Source of the DNA: an uncultured Campylobacter sp.
GTDB taxonomy: Bacteria > Campylobacterota > Campylobacteria > Campylobacterales > Campylobacteraceae
Assembly: GCA_934718785.1 (NCBI GenBank)
Contig: CAKVAF010000007.1
Location: 25,359-89,358 of the forward strand
Length of the DNA: 64,000 nt
Direction: 5' to 3'
Made by a program: the position numbers and the translations under genes. The notes beneath the pieces were generated by a model. That model worked only from the letters and a program-made list of their open reading frames with translations. It was not told the DNA's origin and did not search any database. Of the stretch, positions 46,109-56,397 are shown one piece after another (the first letter of the stretch is position 1; every line of letters begins with the position of its first letter).

Positions 46109-48466
46109 ATGAAATGTGCGCACTGCCAGCTTGATTTTAAAAAAGAGCAAATGCTAGAAGAAAGGGGCAAATTTTTTTGCTGCACGGGCTGTAAAAAAGT
46201 GTATAAACTGCTTTTAAATGACGGTTTGCAAGATTTTTACACCAGGCTTAAAGATAAGAAATTAAGTCCTATTAAGCAGCTAAAATTTAAAGAAATACCA
46301 AATTTAGATTTTATTAGCACAAATGAAGAGGGATTTAAGGAGCTTTTTTTAATCATTGAGGGCATACACTGTGATGCATGTGTGTGGCTCAATGAAAAGG
46401 CTTTAAGCTTAAAAGAAGGCATTTTAGAAATAAATATCAATAAACTCACTCACAAGGCAAAAATTGTCTTTGATGAAAGCCTTATTGGCGCACCCGAGAT
46501 TTTAAAGCTCATTCAAAGCATAGGCTATAATCCAAGCCCTTATAATCCTTTACTCAATGAAAAAAAGGCTTTGCAAACAAAAAGAGAATTTTATGCTAAG
46601 CTCATCGTAGCCATAGCTTGTGTGATGAATGTGATGTGGATTTCAGTGGCTAAATATGCGGGCTTTTTTAGTGGTATTTCAAGTGAGGCTAAGGATATTT
46701 TAAATTTCGCCGAGTTTATTCTAGCTTCTCCTGTGCTTTTTTACACAGGCTCAAGCTTTTATAAGGCGGCTTTTTTCTCTCTTAAAAAAGCTCAAATTTC
46801 TATGGATTTTTTGGTCATTTTTGGAGCAAGTCTAGCTTATATTTACTCGCTTTGGGCGATGTTTTCAAGGCTTGGGGATGTGTATTTTGACTCTGTTGCT
46901 ATGATTATTTGTTTTGTTTTTGTGGGAAAATATCTTGAAGTGCTTGTTAAAAAGCGTGCTAGCGATACTATGGATAGTCTTAGCGAGCTTTTAAGAGGAG
47001 AGGTATTTGTGCTTAGAAACGGCGAATTTGTAGCCACAGCACCTTTAAATGTAAAAATAGGAGATATCTTAAGGCTCAATGTGGGCGATAGAATTTTAAT
47101 CGATGGCAAGATAATAAGTGGTAGTGCTAGCCTTGATATGTCAAGCTTGAGCGGGGAAAATGAGCCTATTTTAGCAAGCAAAGAAGATAATATTAGCTCA
47201 GGAGGTATTTTACTTGATGGTTCTTTAAATTATGAAGCTACAAGGCTTTATAAGGATTCTAGACTTTGTCAAATCATAGCCTTGCTTGAAAACTCGCAAA
47301 GCAAAAAGCCCCGCCTTGAAGCACTTTGTGATAGGCTGAGTGCTTATTTTTCAAGGACTATGCTAGCCTTAGCCTTGATTTGCTTTTTATTTTGGCTTTT
47401 TTATATGAATGAAAGCGTGGAAATTTCACTCATTCACGCCATTTCTCTTTTAATTATTGCTTGTCCTTGCGCTCTGGCTTTAGCCACTCCTGTTGCAAAT
47501 TTAATAGCTCTTTTTGAAAGTCTTAAATTTCAGCTTTTATTCAAGCAAAGCTCTTTTATAGAGGATTTAGGAAAATGTGATTTTGCTCTTTTTGATAAAA
47601 CTGGGGTCTTAACGCAAAATAAGCTTAAAATCAGCGAATTTTACCTTGATAAAAGGCTAAATTTAAGTGAGCTTTTTAGTTTTTTAAGCCTTTCAAAACA
47701 CCCCATAAGCCTTAGCATAAGAGAATTTTTAGAAAAAAATTATAACTTTAAAAAAAGCTTGATAGACTTTAATGACTTTAAAGAACTTCGCGCAAAGGGG
47801 CTTAAAGCCAGCTTTAAAGATGATGAGTTTTTAGGTGGAAAAAGCGAGTTTATCAAAGAAAATAAGATTAATTTAGAAAAAGAATTTCAAAACTCGCATT
47901 TTATTTTCGCTAAAAATGGCGAAATTTTAGCCTTTTTCGAGCTTGAAAGCACTTTACAAAAGGGGGCTTTAGAGCTGATTGAGTATTTAAAGGCTCAAAA
48001 GATTGAAATTTTAATGCTTACAGGCGATAATTTTAAAGCCGCTCAAAAAATCGCTTCTAAGCTTAAAATTAATTTTAAAGCCGCTCAAAGTCCTGAAAAT
48101 AAAATGCAAGAAGCTTTAAAACTCAGCAAAAAGTATAAAATTTTTATGCTAGCTGATGGCATAAATGACGCACTAGCTCTTAAGAATGTGGCTGTTGGTA
48201 TAAGCTTAAAGCAAGGCAGTGATTTGGCAAATGAGAGCGCGGATGCTCTTTTATTAAAGCCTGATTTAAGTTTTTTAAAAAAAGGCTTAAAGCTTTGCAA
48301 AAAAAGCTATAAAATTATTAAGCAAAATTTAATGCTTTCTTTATTTTATAATGCTTGCTGTGTGCCTTTAGCCTTTTTTGGACTGATAAATCCACTCTTT
48401 GCTGCTATTTCTATGTCTTTGAGCAGTACTTTGGTGGTGATGAATTCTTTAAGGCTTAAAAGATGA
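46109..48466 (+). CDS. ccoI: Copper-type P1B ATPase CcoI, cbb3 oxidase assembly
   Basis: CcoI-type ATPases supply copper for assembly of the cbb3 cytochrome oxidase. The 785-residue protein begins with a Cys-rich segment (MKCAHCQLDF...FFCCTGCKKVYKLL) typical of CcoI/FixI. A heavy-metal domain with GIHCDACVWL, membrane helices with CPC in IIACPCALALATP, and the phosphorylation site FDKTGVLTQN follow. The hinge reads LADGINDALAL, with Ala where most ATPases have Gly. The overlap with ccoS (four bases) supports the assignment over a simple detoxifying CopA. Confidence 0.9.
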   Translation: MKCAHCQLDFKKEQMLEERGKFFCCTGCKKVYKLLLNDGLQDFYTRLKDKKLSPIKQLKFKEIPNLDFISTNEEGFKELFLIIEGIHCDACVWLNEKALSLKEGILEININKLTHKAKIVFDESLIGAPEILKLIQSIGYNPSPYNPLLNEKKALQTKREFYAKLIVAIACVMNVMWISVAKYAGFFSGISSEAKDILNFAEFILASPVLFYTGSSFYKAAFFSLKKAQISMDFLVIFGASLAYIYSLWAMFSRLGDVYFDSVAMIICFVFVGKYLEVLVKKRASDTMDSLSELLRGEVFVLRNGEFVATAPLNVKIGDILRLNVGDRILIDGKIISGSASLDMSSLSGENEPILASKEDNISSGGILLDGSLNYEATRLYKDSRLCQIIALLENSQSKKPRLEALCDRLSAYFSRTMLALALICFLFWLFYMNESVEISLIHAISLLIIACPCALALATPVANLIALFESLKFQLLFKQSSFIEDLGKCDFALFDKTGVLTQNKLKISEFYLDKRLNLSELFSFLSLSKHPISLSIREFLEKNYNFKKSLIDFNDFKELRAKGLKASFKDDEFLGGKSEFIKENKINLEKEFQNSHFIFAKNGEILAFFELESTLQKGALELIEYLKAQKIEILMLTGDNFKAAQKIASKLKINFKAAQSPENKMQEALKLSKKYKIFMLADGINDALALKNVAVGISLKQGSDLANESADALLLKPDLSFLKKGLKLCKKSYKIIKQNLMLSLFYNACCVPLAFFGLINPLFAAISMSLSSTLVVMNSLRLKR

Positions 48467-48669
48467 ATGGCATTATTATGATGATGATAGGCGTGAGTAT
48501 AGTGCTATTTTTCATATCCTTGCTTGCCTTTTTATGGGCGATTAAAAACAAACAATTTGACGATGGCTATAAATTTACTAGCCTTGATGATAGTGAAGAA
48601 GCACTTAATGATGCATTAAGGCTTGAAAAAAGAAAAAAAGAAGCGTTGAAAAAAGAAAGAATAAGATAA
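48463..48669 (+). CDS. ccoS: Cbb3 oxidase assembly protein CcoS
   Basis: The 68-residue protein has one N-terminal membrane helix (MNGIIMMMIGVSIVLFFISLLAFLWAIKN) followed by the CcoS hallmark FLWAIKNKQFDD and a charged tail ending in Lys/Arg-rich sequence. It overlaps ccoI by four bases. CcoS is needed for cofactor insertion into the cbb3 oxidase. The gap 48670-48817 to the convergent tcdA gene shows nothing recognisable. Confidence 0.9.
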   Translation: MNGIIMMMIGVSIVLFFISLLAFLWAIKNKQFDDGYKFTSLDDSEEALNDALRLEKRKKEALKKERIR

Positions 48670-48817
48670 ATTTCAATTTTATTGCAAATTTTAAACTGCT
48701 TGATAACTCTTAGTCAAAAGTTTGGTTTCTCTTAGAAAAAAGCAAAATAATATCTTTTTCATCCAGCACGTAAGTCCTTAAAATTTTAAATTTTACTTCA
48801 TTTAAAATTTAAACTTA

Positions 48818-49504
48818 TCAAAAAAACTTCTTAAAGCTTTCATAGTGAATTTTTTTGCCCAAAACCTTTCTCACCGCAAGGCTTGCTAAAGCAAGTCCAA
48901 AAGATGCAGTTACACCCATAAAAGAGCCTAAATCCTTACACAAAGGCTTTTCATCACTATACACCACATCAAAATCACCTCTAAGTCCTGTTTTCTTAAG
49001 CTCGTAGCGAAATTTCTTTGCTAAAGCATCGCCGTGAGTTTTATATAAAGGAGCTATTTTAATGCGTGTAGGATCAAGCTTTCTGGCCCCTCCTGTTGAT
49101 GAGATGAAAATTTGCTTTTCTAGATTAACCCTACTTGCTAAAGCAACTTTTGCAGGTATATCATCAATGGCATCTATAACTAAGTCAAACTCGCTTAATT
49201 TAAACTCGTCTAAAAAGCTTTCATCCACCCTTGCTACTATGCCCTTTGCATTGTAAATTCTAGCAAAAACCTCAGCCTTAGCCTCGCCTAAATGCTCACT
49301 GTGAAGCTGTCTGTTTAAATTTGTAGTCTCAAAGCTATCTGCATCCACAAGAGTGAAATCTTTAAAGCCTGTCCTAAAAAGCGCATCCACACAAATTCCA
49401 CCCACGCCGCCAAGTCCAAAAATAAGCACTCTAGTCTTTGCAAATTTCTCAAAGTCTTGTTCGCCTAAGAGCCAACGCACCCTTGTATATCTATCCTGCT
49501 GCAT
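48818..49504 (-). CDS. tcdA: ThiF-family tRNA threonylcarbamoyladenosine dehydratase (TcdA/CsdL-like)
   Basis: The family uses ATP to cyclise t6A37 in tRNAs to ct6A. I place the start at the ATG at 49504, after aaagga, giving 228 residues (MQQDRYTRVRWLLGEQDFEKF); the longer frame would run into surE. The Rossmann motif VLIFGLGGVGGICVDAL and Asn-Arg of DSFETTNLNRQLHSEHLGEAKAE are present, as is LVIDAIDDIPAKVAL. There is a single domain and no CxxC zinc pair, unlike MoeB. It follows surE in the same direction. Confidence 0.85.
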   Translation of the reverse strand: MQQDRYTRVRWLLGEQDFEKFAKTRVLIFGLGGVGGICVDALFRTGFKDFTLVDADSFETTNLNRQLHSEHLGEAKAEVFARIYNAKGIVARVDESFLDEFKLSEFDLVIDAIDDIPAKVALASRVNLEKQIFISSTGGARKLDPTRIKIAPLYKTHGDALAKKFRYELKKTGLRGDFDVVYSDEKPLCKDLGSFMGVTASFGLALASLAVRKVLGKKIHYESFKKFF

Positions 49505-49514
49505 ATCATCCTTT

Positions 49515-50300
49515 CTAATCAAGCCATTTTTGCAAGTTTTCAAGCCTTTTATAAGCTGTTAAATCAAGCATTATAGGCGTAATGGTCGCATAGCCAGAGT
49601 TTAGTAAGCTCACATCGCTATCACTTTCTTTTACATGCTCTAGTGAGCTTGAAGCAAGCCAGTAATAAAGCTCTCCGCGTGGATTTTTATTTGAAAAAGC
49701 CTTATAATTATAAAGTCTTTTTCCAGCCCTTGCTGTGATAAGCCCCTTAAATTCATCTTTTGCTGAGGGGAAATTTACATTTAAAAATTCCTTTTCACCT
49801 AAGGGAAAGCCTTTTTTTTCTATATTTTCTATCAAGCTTTTAACAAGCTTTAAGGAGCGTGTAAAATCAAGCTTATGATGTTTTTCGCCCTTTTTATAAT
49901 ACTGAGACAAAGCTATGGCTGGAATTCCTTGCAAAACAGCCTCCATAGCTCCCGCACAAGTGCCTGAGTAAGTTATATCCTCGCTTATATTTGTGCCGTG
50001 ATTTATACCGCTTATAACTAAGTCAGGAAGACGCGTTTTATACAAAGCGTGCAAAGCTAGATAAATACAGTCAGCCGGCGTGCCATCATCAAGCTTATAA
50101 AAACGTTTATCAAGCCTGATAAAGCGTAAGGGGCGAGTAAGTGTAATAGAGTGCGAGCAAGCTGACTTCTCACTAGCTGGAGAAACGACGGTGATTTTAG
50201 CATCGAAGCTTTTTTTAAGCATTTTAACAAGCTTTTTAAGTCCTAAAGCCTCAAAACCATCATCATTTGTAACTAAAATTTCTTTAATCTTTTTTGCCAT
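49515..50300 (-). CDS. surE: 5'/3'-nucleotidase SurE
   Basis: SurE dephosphorylates nucleoside monophosphates and is tied to stationary-phase survival. The chosen start is the ATG at 50300 (MAKKIKEILVTNDDGFEALG, 261 residues), preceded by gagg; an upstream TTG in frame at 50321 is less likely. Metal-binding TNDDG, SACSHSITLTRPL, DGTPADCIYLAL and SGINHGTNISEDITYSGTCAGAMEA are all intact. It lies upstream of tcdA, 10 bases apart. Confidence 0.93.
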   Translation of the reverse strand: MAKKIKEILVTNDDGFEALGLKKLVKMLKKSFDAKITVVSPASEKSACSHSITLTRPLRFIRLDKRFYKLDDGTPADCIYLALHALYKTRLPDLVISGINHGTNISEDITYSGTCAGAMEAVLQGIPAIALSQYYKKGEKHHKLDFTRSLKLVKSLIENIEKKGFPLGEKEFLNVNFPSAKDEFKGLITARAGKRLYNYKAFSNKNPRGELYYWLASSSLEHVKESDSDVSLLNSGYATITPIMLDLTAYKRLENLQKWLD

Positions 50301-50427
50301 TTTAACCTCAATAAGCCACAAGCTTTTTAAAGCTTAGAACTTAATATCATAGCAAAACTAGACTTAAAATCCTTTAAATTTAAAAGAAATTTCAAGGGCT
50401 TTTATTTGCTTTTGATTGAAATTTACT

Positions 50428-50436
50428 TGTTAGAAT
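50428..50436 (+). promoter_or_regulatory. Extended -10 for the response-regulator gene
   Basis: TTGTTAGAAT places TAGAAT at 50431-50436 behind a TG dinucleotide, about 27 bases before the start codon. No -35 is seen. The call is tentative. Confidence 0.35.
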
Positions 50437-50462
50437 TCAGTGCTTAAGAAAAGGAGCTTTTA

Positions 50463-51137
50463 ATGGTAAATATTTTGATGATAGAAGATGACTTAGAATT
50501 AGCCGAAATAATCGCTGAGTATTTAGAGCAATTTGATATGAAAGTCGATATAGCTCACGAGCCTTACATAGGACTTTCTAAGCTTGCTTTAAAAGAGTAT
50601 AATTTAATCATTTTAGACCTTTCTTTACCCGGACTTGATGGGCTTGAAGTGTGCGAAGAAATTCGTAAAAAATACGACACGCCCATCATCATCTCAAGCG
50701 CGCGCCACGATATAACAGATAAGGTTAATGCTCTTGAACTGGGTGCGGATGATTATCTACCAAAGCCTTATAATCCACAAGAACTTCAAGCACGCATAAA
50801 AAGTCATTTACGCCGTATCAATACCACAAAAAAGGCTCTTAAAGAAAGCGTAAAGGACTTAGTATACGATCAATACAAGCACATTATCACTATGAAAGGC
50901 AAGGAAATTAACTTAACTAATGCTGAATTTGATATTTTGAGCTATTTGATTAAAAAAGAAGGGGGCGTTGTAAGCCGTGAAGAACTTGTTTATAATTGCT
51001 CTAGCATTAGTGAGGATAGCTCAAACAAAAGTATAGATGTCATCATCTCTCGCATTCGTCAAAAAATGGGCGATGATCCTAAAACACCAAAATACATCCA
51101 CTCTATACGCGGTATAGGCTATAAGCTCACACAGTGA
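50463..51137 (+). CDS. OmpR-family response regulator (RacR/CprR-like)
   Basis: The 224-residue protein has a receiver domain with acidic pocket EDD (8-10), phosphoacceptor Asp52 in IILDLSLPGLDG, and KPY at ~102, then a winged-helix DNA-binding domain ending IRQKMGDDPKTPKYIHSIRGIGYKL. It looks like the paralogous RacR and CprR regulators of C. jejuni, and I cannot tell which it matches. The partner kinase gene begins 245 bases downstream. The ATG follows aaaaggagc. Confidence 0.88.
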   Translation: MVNILMIEDDLELAEIIAEYLEQFDMKVDIAHEPYIGLSKLALKEYNLIILDLSLPGLDGLEVCEEIRKKYDTPIIISSARHDITDKVNALELGADDYLPKPYNPQELQARIKSHLRRINTTKKALKESVKDLVYDQYKHIITMKGKEINLTNAEFDILSYLIKKEGGVVSREELVYNCSSISEDSSNKSIDVIISRIRQKMGDDPKTPKYIHSIRGIGYKLTQ

Positions 51138-51270
51138 GTTAGAGGCTAAAAATCATTAATTGAGTAATTTAAAAACTTTGCTAGAGTTTAAGAAAAATTA
51201 AATTTATGTTTAAACTATTTAAATTTTTAAACACATTAACATTCAACACGCTTTGTTGCATTAGAAACTT

Positions 51271-51286
51271 AAACGCTATAGCGTTT
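51271..51286. terminator. 16-bp perfect palindrome between regulator and kinase genes
   Basis: AAACGCTATAGCGTTT is a perfect palindrome followed by four more bases of T/C (TTTC). It could act as a weak intrinsic terminator lowering kinase expression, or as a dimeric operator. The rest of the gap 51138-51382 is AT-rich. Confidence 0.45.
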
Positions 51287-51382
51287 TTTCTAAAGGGCAA
51301 AAGAATTTCATTGTATAAGTGCTTAAAAATTTAAAATCATTGCAATTAAAATAAGGGTTAAATTTCAAAACAAAGCCAAAAT

Positions 51383-52627
51383 ATGAACAAATCTTCGATT
51401 TTTTATACTATCACTTTTATTTTTGTCCTTGCTACCGTCGTTGTGATCAGCGTTTTTATGTGGATTATAGAAATTGATCAGCAAAATTATACTAAGGTTT
51501 TAAACGATAAATACTCACTTATAGCAAATGCGCGCCTTTTGTATTTTAGTGGTGTCATTGATGAAAAAGAATTTAACGAGCAAACCAAAAATTACAAAAT
51601 GACTCTTGTGGATAGTCCCAAAGAAATCCGCCAAATTCTTTTTTACGGCAGTGTCCTAGCCAGAGCGCAGACGAATGCTGGGCTTATAGAGATCATTTCT
51701 TTTGAGCGTGAAATTTATCTTAAAATAGTGCATCAAGGAAAGCTTTATTTGTATAATGACGCTGATTATGAGGGGCATCGCTATTTTATCATTAAGGCCA
51801 TAGCCACAGGCGTGATTTTAATCTTTGTATTTTTATATGCTTTCATTATCAAAAAGCTGCGTCCTTTATCATCACTTAAAAAGCAAATTGATAAATTTGC
51901 GCAAAACAAGCTTGAAGAAATTAAAAATGTAAGCAGTGGAAATGATGAAATTTCACAAGTCAGCTCGGCTTTTTTTGAAGCCATCACTCAAATTCAAAAG
52001 ATGAATCAATCGCGCCAGTTTTTCATAAGAAATATTATGCACGAGCTTAAAACGCCCATTACAAAGGGGCTAATCACTCTTGAAATGCTTGAAAATAACA
52101 AGTATAAAGAAAGACTTATGAGCATTTTTAACCGCCTTGAAATTTTGATTAATGAATTTGCTGCTATTGAGCAAATCACCAGCGGAGCAGCCTTTATAAA
52201 CCGCAAGAAATACAATATCCTAGACATTTTAGACGAGGCAAAAGAAATAGCGATGAATGATGATAAAAATCTTCAAATCGAGATTAAGGAAAGCTTTTTC
52301 GTAAGTGTGGATTTCAAGCTTTTTACCACAGCCATTAAAAATATGATTGATAACGGGCTTAAATATTCACAAACTGGCTTTGTTGAGCTTGAAATTTCAA
52401 AGTCCTTTTTAATCTTTAAAAATCAAGGCAAAGCCCTTGAAAAGCCCCTTGAGTACTACACTCAAGCCTTTACAAAAGGCGCGCGGCAAAAAGACAGTTT
52501 CGGACTTGGTCTTTACATCGTAGATACCATTTTAAAGGCTCATAAAATGGGGCTTGGATATGAGTATAAAGATGGGGTGAATTATTTTTATTTTGAAAAT
52601 TTAGAAAATATTTTGGCTAAGGATTAG
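51383..52627 (+). CDS. Sensor histidine kinase (RacS/CprS-like)
   Basis: The 414-residue membrane kinase has a first membrane helix (~8-29), a periplasmic sensor region of ~100 residues, a second helix (~133-155), a HAMP-like linker, the H-box RNIMHELKTPITKG with phosphoacceptor His220, the N-box NMIDNGLKYS and G-box SFGLGLYIVDTIL. The ELKTPI form is usual in Campylobacterota. It is the likely partner of the regulator at 50463, but the 245-base gap with a palindrome suggests separate control. The sensed signal is unknown. Confidence 0.88.
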   Translation: MNKSSIFYTITFIFVLATVVVISVFMWIIEIDQQNYTKVLNDKYSLIANARLLYFSGVIDEKEFNEQTKNYKMTLVDSPKEIRQILFYGSVLARAQTNAGLIEIISFEREIYLKIVHQGKLYLYNDADYEGHRYFIIKAIATGVILIFVFLYAFIIKKLRPLSSLKKQIDKFAQNKLEEIKNVSSGNDEISQVSSAFFEAITQIQKMNQSRQFFIRNIMHELKTPITKGLITLEMLENNKYKERLMSIFNRLEILINEFAAIEQITSGAAFINRKKYNILDILDEAKEIAMNDDKNLQIEIKESFFVSVDFKLFTTAIKNMIDNGLKYSQTGFVELEISKSFLIFKNQGKALEKPLEYYTQAFTKGARQKDSFGLGLYIVDTILKAHKMGLGYEYKDGVNYFYFENLENILAKD

Positions 52628-52733
52628 CTAAAAATGGGTATAATTCAAGTCAAATTGATTTGAATTTAAGCCAGATTTTTAGAACTTTAAGCAAAATTCG
52701 TCAATGTAGTGTGCAAGTGAAGCAAACTCTTGT

Positions 52734-52871
52734 GTCATTGCGAGGCTTTGTTAAAAGCCGAAGCAATCCATAACAAAACAAGAGATTGCCGCGCATTCTA
52801 TGAATGCTCGCAATGACGAATAGGGTAGATTATCAAGAAAAATCCTTGCGGATTTTTTCTCAATGATGGCA
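52734..52871. repeat. Inverted pair of GTCATTGCGAG-type elements plus degenerate copy
   Basis: Element 52734-52769 has stem GGCTTT/AAAGCC. Element 52784-52817 is inverted, with stem GCATTC/GAATGC. A worn third copy at ~52833-52871 keeps AAAATCC-TTGC-GGATTTT. The stretch 52628-52897 is otherwise without a feature; a TATAAT occurs at 52639-52644 close after the kinase stop. Confidence 0.75.
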
Positions 52872-52897
52872 AAATGTGAATTTTTTAGGAAGAACAA

Positions 52898-53980
52898 ATG
52901 AAAACTTTAATAGCAAATGGTATTGATTTAGACAAAAGATTAAGCAAAAGCGAGGCTTTAAATTTACTTAAAAATGCTGATTTATACGAGCTTGGCGAGC
53001 TAGCTTATACAAAAAAGCTTAAAATGCATCCTGAAAAAATCACCACTTTTGTCGTGGATAGAAACATAAATTACACGAATGTTTGTTGTATAGACTGTGA
53101 TTTTTGCGCCTTTTACCGCCACGCTAAAGAAAAGGATGCTTATATTTTAAGCTTTGAGGAAATAGGCAAAAAGATTGAAGAGCTTGAAGCCATAAGTGGC
53201 ACGCAAATTCTTTTTCAAGGCGGGGTGCATCCTAAGCTTAAAATTGAATGGTATGAAGATTTAGTGGAATGGATAAGTAAGCATTATCCACGCATCACAG
53301 TGCATGGCTTTTCAGCAGTTGAGATAAGCTATATCGCTAAGATTTCTAAAATTTCTATCACTGAAGTTTTAAAAAGACTTCAAGCTAAGGGACTTTTTAG
53401 CATACCTGGAGCTGGAGCTGAAGTGCTAAGCGATAGGGTTCGTGATGAGATTGCGCCAAATAAATGCGATACCGCTACCTGGCTTGAAGTACATCGCTGC
53501 GCACATAAAATAGGTATGAAAAGCACTGCTACTATGATGTTTGGCACGGTTGAAACAGATGAGGAGATCATTGAGCATTTTGAGCATTTAAGACGTTTGC
53601 AAGATGAAACAGGAGGCTTTCGCGCCTTTATTTTATGGAGCTTTCAAAGCGCAAATACCAAGCTAAAATTAAAGCATCCTGAAATTATGAAGCAAAGTTC
53701 GAATAAATATCTGCGTTTGCTCGCTCTTTCAAGACTTTATTTGGATAATTTTAAAAACTTGCAAAGCTCCTGGGTTACGCAAGGCTCGCACATAGGACAG
53801 CTTGCTTTGAAATTTGGCGCAAATGATTTAGGCAGCACGATGATGGAAGAAAACGTGGTCTCAGCAGCTGGTGCAAGCTATAAGATGAATCAAGATGAGA
53901 TGATAAGGCTCGTTCGAAGTTTAGGCGAAAAGCCCGCTAAACGCAACACAGCTTATGAGATTTTGGAAAAATATTATTAA
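52898..53980 (+). CDS. mqnC: Dehypoxanthine futalosine cyclase MqnC (radical SAM)
   Basis: MqnC cyclises dehypoxanthine futalosine in the futalosine route to menaquinone. The 360-residue protein has the radical SAM cluster motif NVCCIDCDFCAFYRHAKEKDAYIL (C-x3-C-x2-C, ~64-71), QILFQGGVHPKLKIEWYEDLV, VHGFSAVEI and GLFSIPGAGAEVLSDRVRDEIAPNKC. TFVVDRNINYTN is typical of MqnC rather than MqnE. The mqnA gene is in the window, but not adjacent. The upstream region contains repeats, and a hairpin follows. Confidence 0.93.
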   Translation: MKTLIANGIDLDKRLSKSEALNLLKNADLYELGELAYTKKLKMHPEKITTFVVDRNINYTNVCCIDCDFCAFYRHAKEKDAYILSFEEIGKKIEELEAISGTQILFQGGVHPKLKIEWYEDLVEWISKHYPRITVHGFSAVEISYIAKISKISITEVLKRLQAKGLFSIPGAGAEVLSDRVRDEIAPNKCDTATWLEVHRCAHKIGMKSTATMMFGTVETDEEIIEHFEHLRRLQDETGGFRAFILWSFQSANTKLKLKHPEIMKQSSNKYLRLLALSRLYLDNFKNLQSSWVTQGSHIGQLALKFGANDLGSTMMEENVVSAAGASYKMNQDEMIRLVRSLGEKPAKRNTAYEILEKYY

Positions 53981-54018
53981 AATTTAGGCTTAAATGAGTT
54001 TCAACTTCAGCCTAAATT
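53981..54018 (+). terminator. Hairpin after mqnC
   Basis: AATTTAGGCT (53981-53990) and AGCCTAAATT (54009-54018) form a 10-bp stem beginning at the mqnC stop. No T run follows, so termination is only likely. Confidence 0.5.
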
Positions 54019-54160
54019 GAGTAAAATTTTAGCTCATTAAGAAAATTACAATTTTAAATTTAGAAACTCGTTTGATTTGGTTTTTAAAATCAAGCTTTAA
54101 ATCAATTTCACTTAATCTACAAATGCTTTTATAAGATTAAATCACTTAAAGATAAAGCGT

Positions 54161-54187
54161 TAAACCTAGAAAGAAATTCTAGGTTTA
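54161..54187 (-). terminator. Terminator of gdhA
   Basis: TAAACCTAGAA and TTCTAGGTTTA form an 11-bp perfect stem with a five-base loop, nine bases after the gdhA stop on the minus strand. It could also stop mqnC read-through. Confidence 0.65.
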
Positions 54188-54195
54188 AACTCTGC

Positions 54196-56207
<2,012 letters not shown>

Positions 56208-56235
56208 TTAAAGCCTTTAAATTTTAATTCATTTT

Positions 56236-56397
56236 GAAACCCTGCGCGAGTATTTATAACTTGTCATCGCAAGAAGCGAAGCGACGAAGCAATCTAAAAT
56301 TTAATGCTAAAAGTAAAGAGTGGATTGCTTCTAGTTTTTCAAACGCTCGCAATGACAAACAACGCAAATTTAAATTCCAACACCCGCGCGACTATTT
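56236..56397. repeat. GTCATTGCGAG-type inverted pair flanked by worn GC-rich elements
   Basis: Palindromic elements 56263-56294 and 56323-56356 face each other. On their outer sides, GAAACCCTGCGCGAGTATTT (from 56236) and CCAACACCCGCGCGACTATT (from 56378) resemble worn copies of the GC-rich dispersed element. This block makes up most of the 56208-56397 gap between mqnA and gltX. Confidence 0.65.

Noticed and set aside
51383..52627. Assignment of the two-component pair specifically as RacRS or CprRS
   Set aside because: Both pairs are close paralogues, and the neighbouring genes here match neither C. jejuni locus as I recall them.
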